Source: Chitinophagaceae bacterium (GTDB lineage: Bacteria; Bacteroidota; Bacteroidia; Chitinophagales; Chitinophagaceae). Taken from it: a stretch of 5,511 nt of DNA. The position numbers and the translations under genes were made by a program. The notes under the pieces are model-generated. The model was given only the letters and a program-made list of their open reading frames with translations, searched no databases and was not told the DNA's origin. Below are positions 1 through 4,790 of the stretch, one piece after another. Where the stretch lies: positions 1-5,511 of the forward strand of contig JAICHT010000241.1 in the NCBI GenBank assembly GCA_025924755.1, read 5' to 3'. The first letter of the stretch is position 1; each line of letters starts with the position of its first letter.

Positions 1-34
1 GCGCCAGCTTTATCATATGGTTTATACTTATCCA
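1..34. repeat. 34-bp direct repeat, copy 1 (at the window edge, fused to DUF2851)
   Basis: Bases 1-34 are identical to bases 500-533, and the match breaks at base 35 versus 534. Because base 1 is the window edge, the repeat may be longer. In the minus strand it encodes the Maf motif KPYDKAG, here in phase behind the DUF2851 reading frame. The copy inside maf is clearly the native one. The copy at the edge is either the junction of a 499-bp tandem duplication or an assembly chimera. Confidence 0.9.
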
Positions 35-374
35 GCAATACCTTTGAAATATGATTTTGTAATTCTAAAACCGGAGTGGCAGTACTGTTTTCCGCCATGT
101 CATTTTCAAACACCACGTGTAATATTACGTTGCAATAATTTGGATCGTTCTGATGGCCATGCACAAACCATTCAGAAGTTTTAATATGCACTTCTACCGA
201 ACCGGCAAGCAAGGTATCATTCAGTTTTATTTTAGCTTCAGAAAAATCCGGCCCCTGGTTCGTATTCCATTTACCCGGAAACAGGATGGCGACTTTTTCG
301 CCTGCTGTGGTATACAAATCAGCACGGTTAAAGTATTGAAACTGCCAGATGTATTGCAACAACTTTTCTGTCAT
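1..374 (-). CDS. DUF2851 family protein, N-terminal part (runs off the window)
   Basis: I translated this partial gene from the ATG at 374-372 down to base 1; it gives 124 codons with no stop. Landmarks are the N-terminus MTEKLLQYIWQFQYF, then FPGKWNTNQGPDF (residues 32-44), VEVHIKTSEWFVHGHQ (60-75), NVILHVVFE (82-90) and PVLELQNHISK (101-111). This pattern matches DUF2851, a Bacteroidota family of unknown function that is usually about 400 residues or more, so most of the protein should lie outside the window. The start is 10 bases after the maf stop, without a clear ribosome-binding site, which suggests translation from the maf transcript. Residues 114-124 are not DUF2851-like: from the second base of codon 114 the DNA is an exact in-phase copy of maf and reads DKYKPYDKAG. 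The family call is firm for residues 1-113 only, and the molecular function is unknown. Confidence 0.85.
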   Translation of the reverse strand, partial: MTEKLLQYIWQFQYFNRADLYTTAGEKVAILFPGKWNTNQGPDFSEAKIKLNDTLLAGSVEVHIKTSEWFVHGHQNDPNYCNVILHVVFENDMAENSTATPVLELQNHISKVLLDKYKPYDKAG

Positions 375-384
375 GCTCAATTAA

Positions 385-945
385 TTAAAACTGCTGTAAT
401 GCCTGTACTACGCGGCTTACCGGCAAGCCCATTACATTATAAAAGTCACCGCTGATCCGTTTAATACCTGTAACCCCTATCCATTCCTGTATGGCATAAG
501 CGCCAGCTTTATCATATGGTTTATACTTATCCACGTAATATTCAATTTGAGATGGCTGCAAAGAAAAAAATTCTACCAGCGTCACATCGGTAAAAGAAAC
601 CACTTTATTATTTTGTTGTATAGAGACGCCGGTAATAACATGATGGGTTGCACCGCTCAATTTAAAAAGTATTTCCAGGGCATGTTGCCGGTCATCAGGT
701 TTGCCAATAATCTCATTATTCAAAACCACTATCGTATCCGCAGCTATAATAACCTGACCGGGTTGAGCCAGTGGTATTACTGCTTTTGCCTTCTGTATGG
801 CAATATGCAATGCCGCTTCTTCAGGCGATAAATGATCAGGAAAACTTTCATCGGTAGGATGTATGATGATATCAAAATCAATCTCCGCCCATTCCAGCAA
901 TTGTTTACGCCTTGGCGACTGCGATGCCAGTATATATTTTGCCAT
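385..945 (-). CDS. maf: Maf-family nucleoside triphosphate pyrophosphatase (YhdE/dTTP-UTP type)
   Basis: This cytosolic house-cleaning enzyme hydrolyses nucleoside triphosphates to the monophosphate plus pyrophosphate; the YhdE branch prefers dTTP, UTP and modified pyrimidine nucleotides. The 186-residue protein is full length for the family. Visible signatures are ILASQSPRRKQLL at 5-17 (phosphate-binding SxSPRR loop), IIAADTIVV at 66-74 with the catalytic Asp70, GKP at 81-83, HHVITGV at 101-107, and YKPYDKAGAYAIQEWIG at 141-157. Gln153 in the KAGAYAIQ segment is the feature that points to the YhdE rather than the YceF (m7GTP) subgroup; that substrate call is inference. The start ATG lies 2 bases after the TAG that would end the full-length UbiA frame, and the TAA stop is 10 bases before DUF2851, so it sits inside an operon. 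Codons 138-149 are the source of the 34-bp repeat at the window edge. Confidence 0.95.
   Translation of the reverse strand: MAKYILASQSPRRKQLLEWAEIDFDIIIHPTDESFPDHLSPEEAALHIAIQKAKAVIPLAQPGQVIIAADTIVVLNNEIIGKPDDRQHALEILFKLSGATHHVITGVSIQQNNKVVSFTDVTLVEFFSLQPSQIEYYVDKYKPYDKAGAYAIQEWIGVTGIKRISGDFYNVMGLPVSRVVQALQQF
500..533. repeat. 34-bp direct repeat, copy 2 (native copy inside maf)
   Basis: This exact match to bases 1-34 encodes Maf residues from within Val138 through the KPYDKAGA motif. Flanking codons on both sides continue a normal Maf protein, so this is the original location. Confidence 0.9.
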
Positions 946-947
946 TT

Positions 948-1064
948 CTAAAAATATACTTTAAAAAAAATCATAGATAAAATTCCGGATAGCATGATCC
1001 ATTTGGTAATACGGCTTAAGCTACCAAAGTCCGTATTGGTTTTGGCTTTATATAACCTGGAGAC
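948..1064 (-). pseudogene. Severed C-terminal tail of the UbiA prenyltransferase (in frame, after TGA)
   Basis: Reading on in the same frame past the TGA at 1067-1065 gives 38 sense codons and then TAG at 950-948. The peptide includes RLYKAKTNTDFGSLSRITKW followed by IMLSGILSMIFF. This strongly resembles the usual end of Bacteroidota UbiA enzymes: a short cytosolic loop with a YKAxTxxDFxxLS motif and a last membrane helix with a GILSM sequence. No frameshift is needed. The tail stops 2 bases before the maf ATG, which matches the tight spacing elsewhere in this operon and explains an otherwise odd 119-base gap. I saw no internal start that would make it a gene of its own. The family comparison is from memory. 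Confidence 0.8.
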
Positions 1065-1868
1065 TCAATAAATTAAGGGAGCTATTATAAACAGTATGCA
1101 ATAGGCTATAGCCCACCACCAGCCAAACTGCATAATATACAATTGCAATATGATCAACGCTGCAATCAAAACTACCAGCCATACTGCTATGTAAATTTTC
1201 GTCGCGTTTATTCCTGCTACTATAGGTAAGGTTTTACATTCGTACCGGGCATCTCCTGCCATGTCTTCCACATCTTTCATAGCTTCCCGTATCAGGTTGA
1301 TAGCAAATGCAAATCCGCCATATAAAAAAGCTCTTCTGAAAAACTGAATTACACCATAGCTTTTAACGCTAAAAGCTGCGCTGAACGGCACTTCTGCAAA
1401 AAAAAGCACCAACACCGTCCATGCCGTTAATAAGGAAATAATAATGTTACCAATCAAAAATTTTCGTTTAAAAGAAGTAGAATACAACCACAATAAAATT
1501 ACGCAAACGGTATTTGCAATGATCAGGTACCATTTATGACCCGAAACCGCAATAACCGTAGCAATTATTCCTAAAAAGCTAAGGCTTAAATGCCATACAA
1601 TAGCCCAGCGCCTGCTTATTAATCTGTCAATTACATTTTGCGACGGTTTATTAATCCGGTCAATATTTAAATCGAAATAATCGTTGATAATATAACCTGC
1701 TGCAGCAATTAATACCGAAGCGGTAATCAGCCAAAAAATACGTGGTCCCGAATAGGCAGATTGATAAATGGGTTTATCAATACAGTAATAAAATAATAGT
1801 TGCGTAAGTACAATAAAAATAAGGTTAGGCCAGCGGACTAATTTTAAAAAAGCTGCAGCTAACCTCAT
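1065..1868 (-). CDS. UbiA-family membrane prenyltransferase, cut short by an in-frame TGA
   Basis: The product is an integral membrane enzyme that transfers a polyprenyl group from its diphosphate to an acceptor. The 267-residue open frame has a basic start with KLVRWPNLIFIVLTQ (9-23) and many hydrophobic segments (roughly 14-30, 44-62, 90-108, 113-130, 140-158, 180-192, 225-247, 250-266). Both metal/diphosphate sites are present: NDYFDLNID at 62-70 (NDxxDxxxD) and REAMKDVEDMAGD at 194-206. In Bacteroidota this subgroup is usually annotated as geranylgeranylglycerol-phosphate geranylgeranyltransferase-like; a quinone-pathway role is the alternative, and the real substrate cannot be read from sequence. 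The start follows the kdsC-like stop by 17 bases. The frame stops at TGA just after APLIY, but the expected last loop and helix continue in frame to 948, which would give 306 residues. Both active-site motifs precede the stop. The gene is therefore a recent nonsense mutant, a read-through gene, or carries a sequencing error. Confidence 0.88.
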   Translation of the reverse strand: MRLAAAFLKLVRWPNLIFIVLTQLLFYYCIDKPIYQSAYSGPRIFWLITASVLIAAAGYIINDYFDLNIDRINKPSQNVIDRLISRRWAIVWHLSLSFLGIIATVIAVSGHKWYLIIANTVCVILLWLYSTSFKRKFLIGNIIISLLTAWTVLVLFFAEVPFSAAFSVKSYGVIQFFRRAFLYGGFAFAINLIREAMKDVEDMAGDARYECKTLPIVAGINATKIYIAVWLVVLIAALIILQLYIMQFGWWWAIAYCILFIIAPLIY

Positions 1869-1885
1869 TTTATACTCTTAAGTTT

Positions 1886-2407
1886 TTATCGGGATGTGAT
1901 GTCTTTATCAAAATCCCAGCGATTATTCAATTTTAAAACCCTTTCAATCACATCTCTCACACAACCCTTGCCACCTTTTACAGATGATATATACCGGGAG
2001 ACTTTCTTTACTTCCGGCACAGCATCCGCCGGGCAGCAAGATAAACCAACTTTTTTTAGCAGCCCTATATCCGGAAGGTCGTCGCCCATATATAATACAT
2101 GCTGCCAGTCTATACTTTGTTGCTGAAGATATTGTTGTATAAATAGCAGTTTGTCTTTTACGCCTTGATGAATTTCCTGCATTCCCAAGTACAACAAACG
2201 GTCTTTTACCGGGGCTGATACCGCGCCTGAAACCAGTATCACATTATATCCGTTCCTCAATGCCATTTGTAGCGCCAGTCCGTCTTTTATATTCATTTGA
2301 CGGGCCTGCATTCCATTTTCCAGCAACAGCAGGGTTCCGTCCGTGAGCACTCCGTCTATATCAAATACAAAAGTGGTAATGGGCTTAAAGTAAGTGAGCA
2401 TATTCAT
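1886..2407 (-). CDS. kdsC: KdsC-like HAD phosphatase (3-deoxy-D-manno-octulosonate 8-phosphate phosphatase)
   Basis: The probable reaction is dephosphorylation of Kdo-8-phosphate to Kdo, a cytosolic step towards the lipopolysaccharide inner core. The 173-residue protein is a cap-less C0-type HAD domain of normal length. HAD motif I is FDIDGVLTDG at 15-24 (nucleophile Asp16, acid Asp18), motif II is VILVSG at 56-61 (Ser60), the conserved lysine is in GVKDK at 82-86, and motif III is YMGDDLPDIG at 106-115. The tail motif SCCPADAVPEV and the glycine-rich VKGGKGCVRDV are typical of KdsC. Motif II reads SGAVS, so the Arg of the common TGR/SGR form is absent. The start could be Met1 or Met3 (ATG AAT ATG); I kept the first because an in-frame TAA lies just upstream. 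Related sugar-acid phosphatases (for example for Kdn-9-phosphate) remain an alternative. Confidence 0.88.
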   Translation of the reverse strand: MNMLTYFKPITTFVFDIDGVLTDGTLLLLENGMQARQMNIKDGLALQMALRNGYNVILVSGAVSAPVKDRLLYLGMQEIHQGVKDKLLFIQQYLQQQSIDWQHVLYMGDDLPDIGLLKKVGLSCCPADAVPEVKKVSRYISSVKGGKGCVRDVIERVLKLNNRWDFDKDITSR

Positions 2408-2457
2408 GGTAAGCTTTTAATATTGGTAGTATCAGCGGTTAACATCGGGTGCAATTT

Positions 2458-2484
2458 CGTTTTGTTGAATTTATCATCAAAACG
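2458..2484. repeat. Imperfect 11-bp hairpin between the ferredoxin gene and kdsC
   Basis: The arms 2458-2468 and 2474-2484 pair at 10 of 11 positions, with one T/T mismatch (2465/2477), around the 5-base loop ATTTA. It sits in the 97-base gap (2408-2504) that separates the ferredoxin stop from the kdsC-like start, much wider than the other gaps downstream. Read in the direction of transcription (minus strand) the hairpin is followed by AAATTGC rather than a T run, so it is not a classical terminator; an RNA-processing, attenuation or protein-binding site would fit. I see no good TAnnTTTG promoter box in this gap. Confidence 0.6.
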
Positions 2485-2504
2485 TTTATTCCACGTATAA
2501 ATGA

Positions 2505-2837
2505 TTACAGGGTTATTGGTGTTTGATCCGGTAATAGTACTTCTATAATGCCCTTGCCTGGCAGCATCGTACACTGGCAGCCGAGGCGTGAACCTTCACG
2601 TGGATTACGAGCACGGATAATAAAATCTTTTTCCCGCCTGCTGATTTCTTCCAGGTATTTGCCACCTTTACTTACATACAAATGGCAGGTACTGCAGGCG
2701 CAAACGCCTCCACAGTCATGGCGCAATGCAATGTTATTAGCTAATACTACTTCTAACAAATTCAAACCCGCCTTTACATTTTTAAGTGTAACCGACCGTT
2801 GGTTCGCATTTTCAAAATTAATTCTTACCGTGTACAT
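2505..2837 (-). CDS. fdx: [2Fe-2S] ferredoxin, ISC/adrenodoxin type
   Basis: This small cytosolic electron carrier has 110 residues, the family's usual length. Cysteines fall at 42, 46, 48, 51, 87 and 89 in DCGGVCACSTCHLYV (41-55) and LGCQCTML (85-92). The C42-x5-C48-x2-C51-x35-C87 spacing is that of ISC-type ferredoxins such as E. coli Fdx, including the extra conserved non-ligand Cys46. RHDCGGVCACSTC and the NPREGSRLGCQ segment support this group over plant-type ferredoxins. No ISC assembly genes are nearby and Bacteroidota mostly use SUF, so the partner is unknown. A perfect TAnnTTTG box lies 20 bases before the start codon and an AGGAGG sequence sits one base before it, so the gene may have its own promoter. 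The C-terminus PDQTPITL looks complete. Confidence 0.93.
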   Translation of the reverse strand: MYTVRINFENANQRSVTLKNVKAGLNLLEVVLANNIALRHDCGGVCACSTCHLYVSKGGKYLEEISRREKDFIIRARNPREGSRLGCQCTMLPGKGIIEVLLPDQTPITL

Positions 2838-2838
2838 C

Positions 2839-2844
2839 CCTCCT
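2839..2844 (-). promoter_or_regulatory. Perfect Shine-Dalgarno sequence unusually close to the ferredoxin start
   Basis: On the minus strand AGGAGG is followed by a single G and then the ATG at 2837. The spacing of 1 base is too short for normal use, and no other in-frame start codon lies at a better distance in the first codons. It may be accidental, as Bacteroidota rarely depend on Shine-Dalgarno pairing. Confidence 0.35.
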
Positions 2845-2857
2845 GTTTTTCCGGTTG

Positions 2858-2865
2858 CAAAAGTA
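2858..2865 (-). promoter_or_regulatory. Putative -7 promoter box for the ferredoxin gene and downstream operon
   Basis: The minus strand reads TACTTTTG, an exact match to the Bacteroidota sigma-ABfr -7 consensus TAnnTTTG, in the 68-base gap between DUF2520 and the ferredoxin gene. It would give a leader of about 10-20 bases before the ATG. I could not find a convincing TTG/TTTG -33 element at 19-21 bases upstream, so the call rests on one box. A weak 5-bp hairpin (2888-2892 with 2899-2903) just after the DUF2520 stop lies upstream of it. Confidence 0.4.
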
Positions 2866-2905
2866 TTTGAATGCGATTAGATTATTTCTGGTAATTAAAC
2901 CAGTA

Positions 2906-3667
2906 TCAATAAGAAGCGGTATGGATGCTGGAGGTTAGCACCCGGTACAATTCTTTTAAATGAGGATGGTTTTCTAACAACTGTAAATGTTTTTCAATAG
3001 TTTGTTCATCGTTTCTTACGGCGGGACCCGTTTGCAGTTGCGATGGAGAAATCGTTTCAATACGTAAAGCAGTTTCCTGTATCAGCGGAATCAGCAATGT
3101 AAAATCAAGTCCTTCGTCTATACAATATTTCTCAGCAAGCGTATATAGATGGTTTACAAAATTGTTGCAGAAAACAGCTGCCAGGTGCAGTTTCATACGT
3201 TCTTCGTCATCCGCTTCTACCACGTGGCCGGATATGCTGCCGGCCAGGGCTTCCAGTTGCAGCAAGGTTTGTTCGTCGCTTGCATCCACAATAATTGGAA
3301 TAGCGGGAATATGGTCTGCTTCTTTTTTTAAACTTTGTAACGGATAAAAAACACCATAATGAGTAGAAGCCGGCTGCAATATATTTTTAGATACCGAAGC
3401 TGCAGTATGTACTATTGTTTTATCAGGTAATTGCAGCTTATGCACTATTTGTTCGATTGCAATATCAGTAACAGCTAAAAAGTATAATTCATCATGGCGG
3501 TTAACCACACTCCAGTAGGTGTTAGATTCGGTACCCAGTTCATAAGCCAACTGGCTGGCGGCTTTCGCATCCCGCCCAAATACCTGAAGAATGCGATGAC
3601 CTGCTGCCTTAAATTTTTTGCCTAAAACAGTTGCAGTATTGCCGGTGCCTATGATAACAATTTCCAT
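2906..3667 (-). CDS. Rossmann-like and DUF2520 domain protein (predicted NAD(P)-binding oxidoreductase)
   Basis: The 253-residue protein has an N-terminal dinucleotide-binding fold with the loop IIGTGNTATVLG at 5-16 (GxGxxA form), a beta strand ending LYFLAVTD (61-68), and VHTAAS at 86-91. The YPLQSL segment (108-113) and the C-terminal helical domain with LHLAAVFCNNFVNHLY (160-175) and LQTGPAVRND (211-220) are the DUF2520 hallmarks; the layout resembles 6-phosphogluconate/ketopantoate-reductase-like dehydrogenases. The substrate is unknown, and similar proteins are sometimes labelled F420-dependent NADP oxidoreductase by fold only. I recall this gene next to kdsC, UbiA and maf genes in other Bacteroidota, which would support a conserved cluster. 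Its start is 15 bases from the divergent hydrolase, and it ends with TGA 68 bases before the ferredoxin gene. Confidence 0.9.
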   Translation of the reverse strand: MEIVIIGTGNTATVLGKKFKAAGHRILQVFGRDAKAASQLAYELGTESNTYWSVVNRHDELYFLAVTDIAIEQIVHKLQLPDKTIVHTAASVSKNILQPASTHYGVFYPLQSLKKEADHIPAIPIIVDASDEQTLLQLEALAGSISGHVVEADDEERMKLHLAAVFCNNFVNHLYTLAEKYCIDEGLDFTLLIPLIQETALRIETISPSQLQTGPAVRNDEQTIEKHLQLLENHPHLKELYRVLTSSIHTASY

Positions 3668-3670
3668 CTA

Positions 3671-3678
3671 TACCTTTA
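3671..3678 (+). promoter_or_regulatory. Possible -7 box in the 15-base divergent gap (hydrolase side)
   Basis: TACCTTTA matches TAnnTTTG at 5 of 6 fixed positions and ends 4 bases before the hydrolase ATG. If used, transcription would start at or next to the start codon, giving a leaderless message. No -33 TTG was found at the right distance, so this is weak. Confidence 0.25.
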
Positions 3679-3682
3679 TAAC

Positions 3683-4522
3683 ATGAGTTTACGAAAAAAA
3701 GTAGCGGTAAAATATATAAGAACAAAGTTTAAGCTTCTTTCTGCCATCTCCAAAAGAAAAACAGCAGAGCAGGCTTTTCAGTTATTTTGCACGCCGCAGA
3801 TCAGGCAAAAAAAAGAGTTGCCTGAAATCTTTAAACAGGCTGAAAGATTACAATTCCAGTTTCAGGGAAATACGATGCTGGGATATCGCTGGAATCCATC
3901 TTCTAAAAAAATTTTAATATTACACGGCTTCGAATCCAGTGTTATTTATTTTGACCGTTATGTAAAACCATTGATGCAAAAAGGATATGAAGTATTGGCT
4001 TTTGATGCACCGGCACATGGTCGCAGCGCAGGTAAAAATATCAATGCGGTGGTTTATAAAGAATTTATTGAAGCGGTGATGCAGCAATATGGTGCTATCA
4101 CTTCGTTTATTGCACATTCTTTTGGCGGCATAGCCTTGTGCCTGGCGCTGGAAGAATGCAACCATGATGAAAGCTACAAAGTGGCTTTGATAGCGCCTGC
4201 CACCGAAACCGCCACCTCTATTGATTTATACTTTAATTTCTTAAAATTGGATACTGAAGTACGAAAGGAATTTGACAAGTTGATTGAAGAACTAAGCAAG
4301 CATCCGCCCGAGTGGTTTTCCATACGACGTGCCGCTGCCCATATTAAGGCACAGGTGCTGTGGGTGCATGATGAAGATGATGATTTAACACCATTAGCCG
4401 ATGCAAAAAAAGTACAGGAAAAACAATATCCCAATTTTCAGTTTATGATTACCAAAGGCTTGGGCCACCGGCGCATTTACCGCGACAGCCGGATATTGAA
4501 AACAGTTTTAGATTTTTTATAG
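3683..4522 (+). CDS. Alpha/beta hydrolase-fold protein
   Basis: This is a predicted cytosolic serine hydrolase of 279 residues with no signal peptide. After a basic, helical N-terminus the fold begins with KILILHGFESS (76-86, oxyanion-hole HG), then FDAPAHGRSAGK (108-118), the nucleophile elbow IAHSFGGIAL (143-152, Ser146; Ala replaces the first Gly of GxSxG), VLWVHDEDDDLTP (225-237, acid probably Asp233) and GLGHRRI (259-265, His262). The full Ser-Asp-His triad is therefore visible and the enzyme is probably active. It is too divergent in its lid region (about 175-215) to name a substrate; an esterase or lipase-like role is the broad guess. The start at 3683 fits what I recall of related Bacteroidota proteins, whose N-termini share a KxxxxYxRTKFKxLSAIS pattern, even though it lies only 15 bases from the divergent DUF2520 start. 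Confidence 0.9.
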   Translation: MSLRKKVAVKYIRTKFKLLSAISKRKTAEQAFQLFCTPQIRQKKELPEIFKQAERLQFQFQGNTMLGYRWNPSSKKILILHGFESSVIYFDRYVKPLMQKGYEVLAFDAPAHGRSAGKNINAVVYKEFIEAVMQQYGAITSFIAHSFGGIALCLALEECNHDESYKVALIAPATETATSIDLYFNFLKLDTEVRKEFDKLIEELSKHPPEWFSIRRAAAHIKAQVLWVHDEDDDLTPLADAKKVQEKQYPNFQFMITKGLGHRRIYRDSRILKTVLDFL

Positions 4523-4648
4523 TATCAATTTCAATCAAACTTGTGAAGGGTTAAAAAATCATTTTATATTAATTCTTCATCAGAGATTTTCTGCACTCAA
4601 ATCCCATATATTAACATTACTACAAGCTAAAAACGACTTTGAATTCAT

Positions 4649-4656
4649 TAAATTTG
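4649..4656 (+). promoter_or_regulatory. Perfect TAnnTTTG -7 box upstream of the structured element
   Basis: TAAATTTG matches the Bacteroidota -7 consensus exactly and directly abuts the left arm of the nested inverted repeat at 4657. Initiation would be expected a few bases downstream, within that arm, leaving about seven base pairs of the outer stem in the transcript. No TTG -33 element is evident 19-21 bases upstream, and such boxes arise by chance in AT-rich DNA. Confidence 0.35.
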
Positions 4657-4731
4657 TTATGATACTTTATCAAAAACATCTCAGTTAAAGAGACACAAAA
4701 CAGGCTAAAAGTATTAGCCTCAGTATCATAA
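4657..4731 (+). ncRNA. Candidate structured RNA: 10-bp outer stem enclosing hairpins
   Basis: The outer arms are perfect: TTATGATACT at 4657-4666 pairs with AGTATCATAA at 4722-4731, with a possible extra G-U pair at 4656/4732. Inside, AGGCTAA (4702-4708) and TTAGCCT (4714-4720) form a perfect 7-bp hairpin with loop AAGTA, one base from the outer stem. A weaker 4-bp hairpin (4679-4682 with 4690-4693) would complete a three-way junction. It lies just behind a perfect -7 box and is followed by a terminator-like hairpin at 4751-4775. I do not recognise a known RNA family; it lacks tRNA T-arm and anticodon features. The inverted repeats are certain; that it is an RNA is inference, and a protein-binding DNA site or a miniature repeat element are alternatives. 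Confidence 0.35.
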
Positions 4732-4750
4732 TCCATTTTAAATATTGATG

Positions 4751-4783
4751 GTGCAACGTGTAAAAAAAATTGCACTTATTTTA
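4751..4783 (+). terminator. Weak terminator-like hairpin with T-rich tail
   Basis: GTGCAA (4751-4756) and TTGCAC (4770-4775) form a perfect 6-bp stem with a 13-base A-rich loop, followed by TTATTTT (4776-4782). This looks like a weak intrinsic terminator for plus-strand transcription arriving from the hydrolase or the candidate RNA. The stem is short and the T tract is interrupted, so it could equally be part of the topA control region. Confidence 0.35.
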
Positions 4784-4789
4784 AAATAA
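4776..4789. repeat. Perfect 14-base palindrome upstream of topA
   Basis: TTATTTTAAAATAA is its own reverse complement over all 14 bases. It lies directly before the first of two -7-like boxes and between that box and a TTG at 4770-4772, which is where a repressor operator would sit. AT-only palindromes are easier to obtain by chance in such a composition, so an operator role is a suggestion only. Confidence 0.4.
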
Positions 4790-4790
4790 C

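Noticed and set aside
153..455. Plus-strand 100-codon open frame opposite DUF2851 and maf
   Set aside because: It is antisense to two well-supported genes and its translation resembles no protein; it is a shadow frame.
1065..1067. TGA in the UbiA gene as a Sec or Trp codon
   Set aside because: Trp is encoded by TGG throughout the window and TGA ends the DUF2520 gene. I see no strong hairpin just after the TGA that would act as a bacterial SECIS element, and UbiA enzymes have no known selenocysteine.
2297..2500. Plus-strand 67-codon open frame over the kdsC start and upstream gap
   Set aside because: It overlaps the kdsC N-terminus in antisense, with no recognisable product or ribosome-binding site.
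2408..2560. Open minus-strand frame reading …PVIIYTWNKRFDDKF… and ending in TGA that overlaps the kdsC ATG
   Set aside because: It has no good start codon, its upstream part overlaps the ferredoxin gene in another frame, and I recognise no protein family. Part of its apparent K/N/D richness comes from the hairpin palindrome.
2888..2903. 5-bp hairpin (CTGGT/ACCAG) after the DUF2520 stop as a terminator
   Set aside because: The stem is too short and is followed on the minus strand by AAATAAT rather than a T run.
4174..4434. Minus-strand 86-codon open frame inside the hydrolase gene
   Set aside because: It lies wholly antisense to catalytic-core codons of the hydrolase and is serine-rich low-complexity sequence, typical of a shadow.
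4657..4731. tRNA gene in the 75-base nested repeat
   Set aside because: The length fits, but there is no GTTCRANNC T-arm, no D-arm pattern and no 7-base anticodon loop, and the outer stem is 10 bp.
4657..4731. Integron attC site or insertion-sequence end
   Set aside because: There is no RYYYAAC/GTTRRRY core pair, no transposase or integrase nearby and no flanking target duplication.
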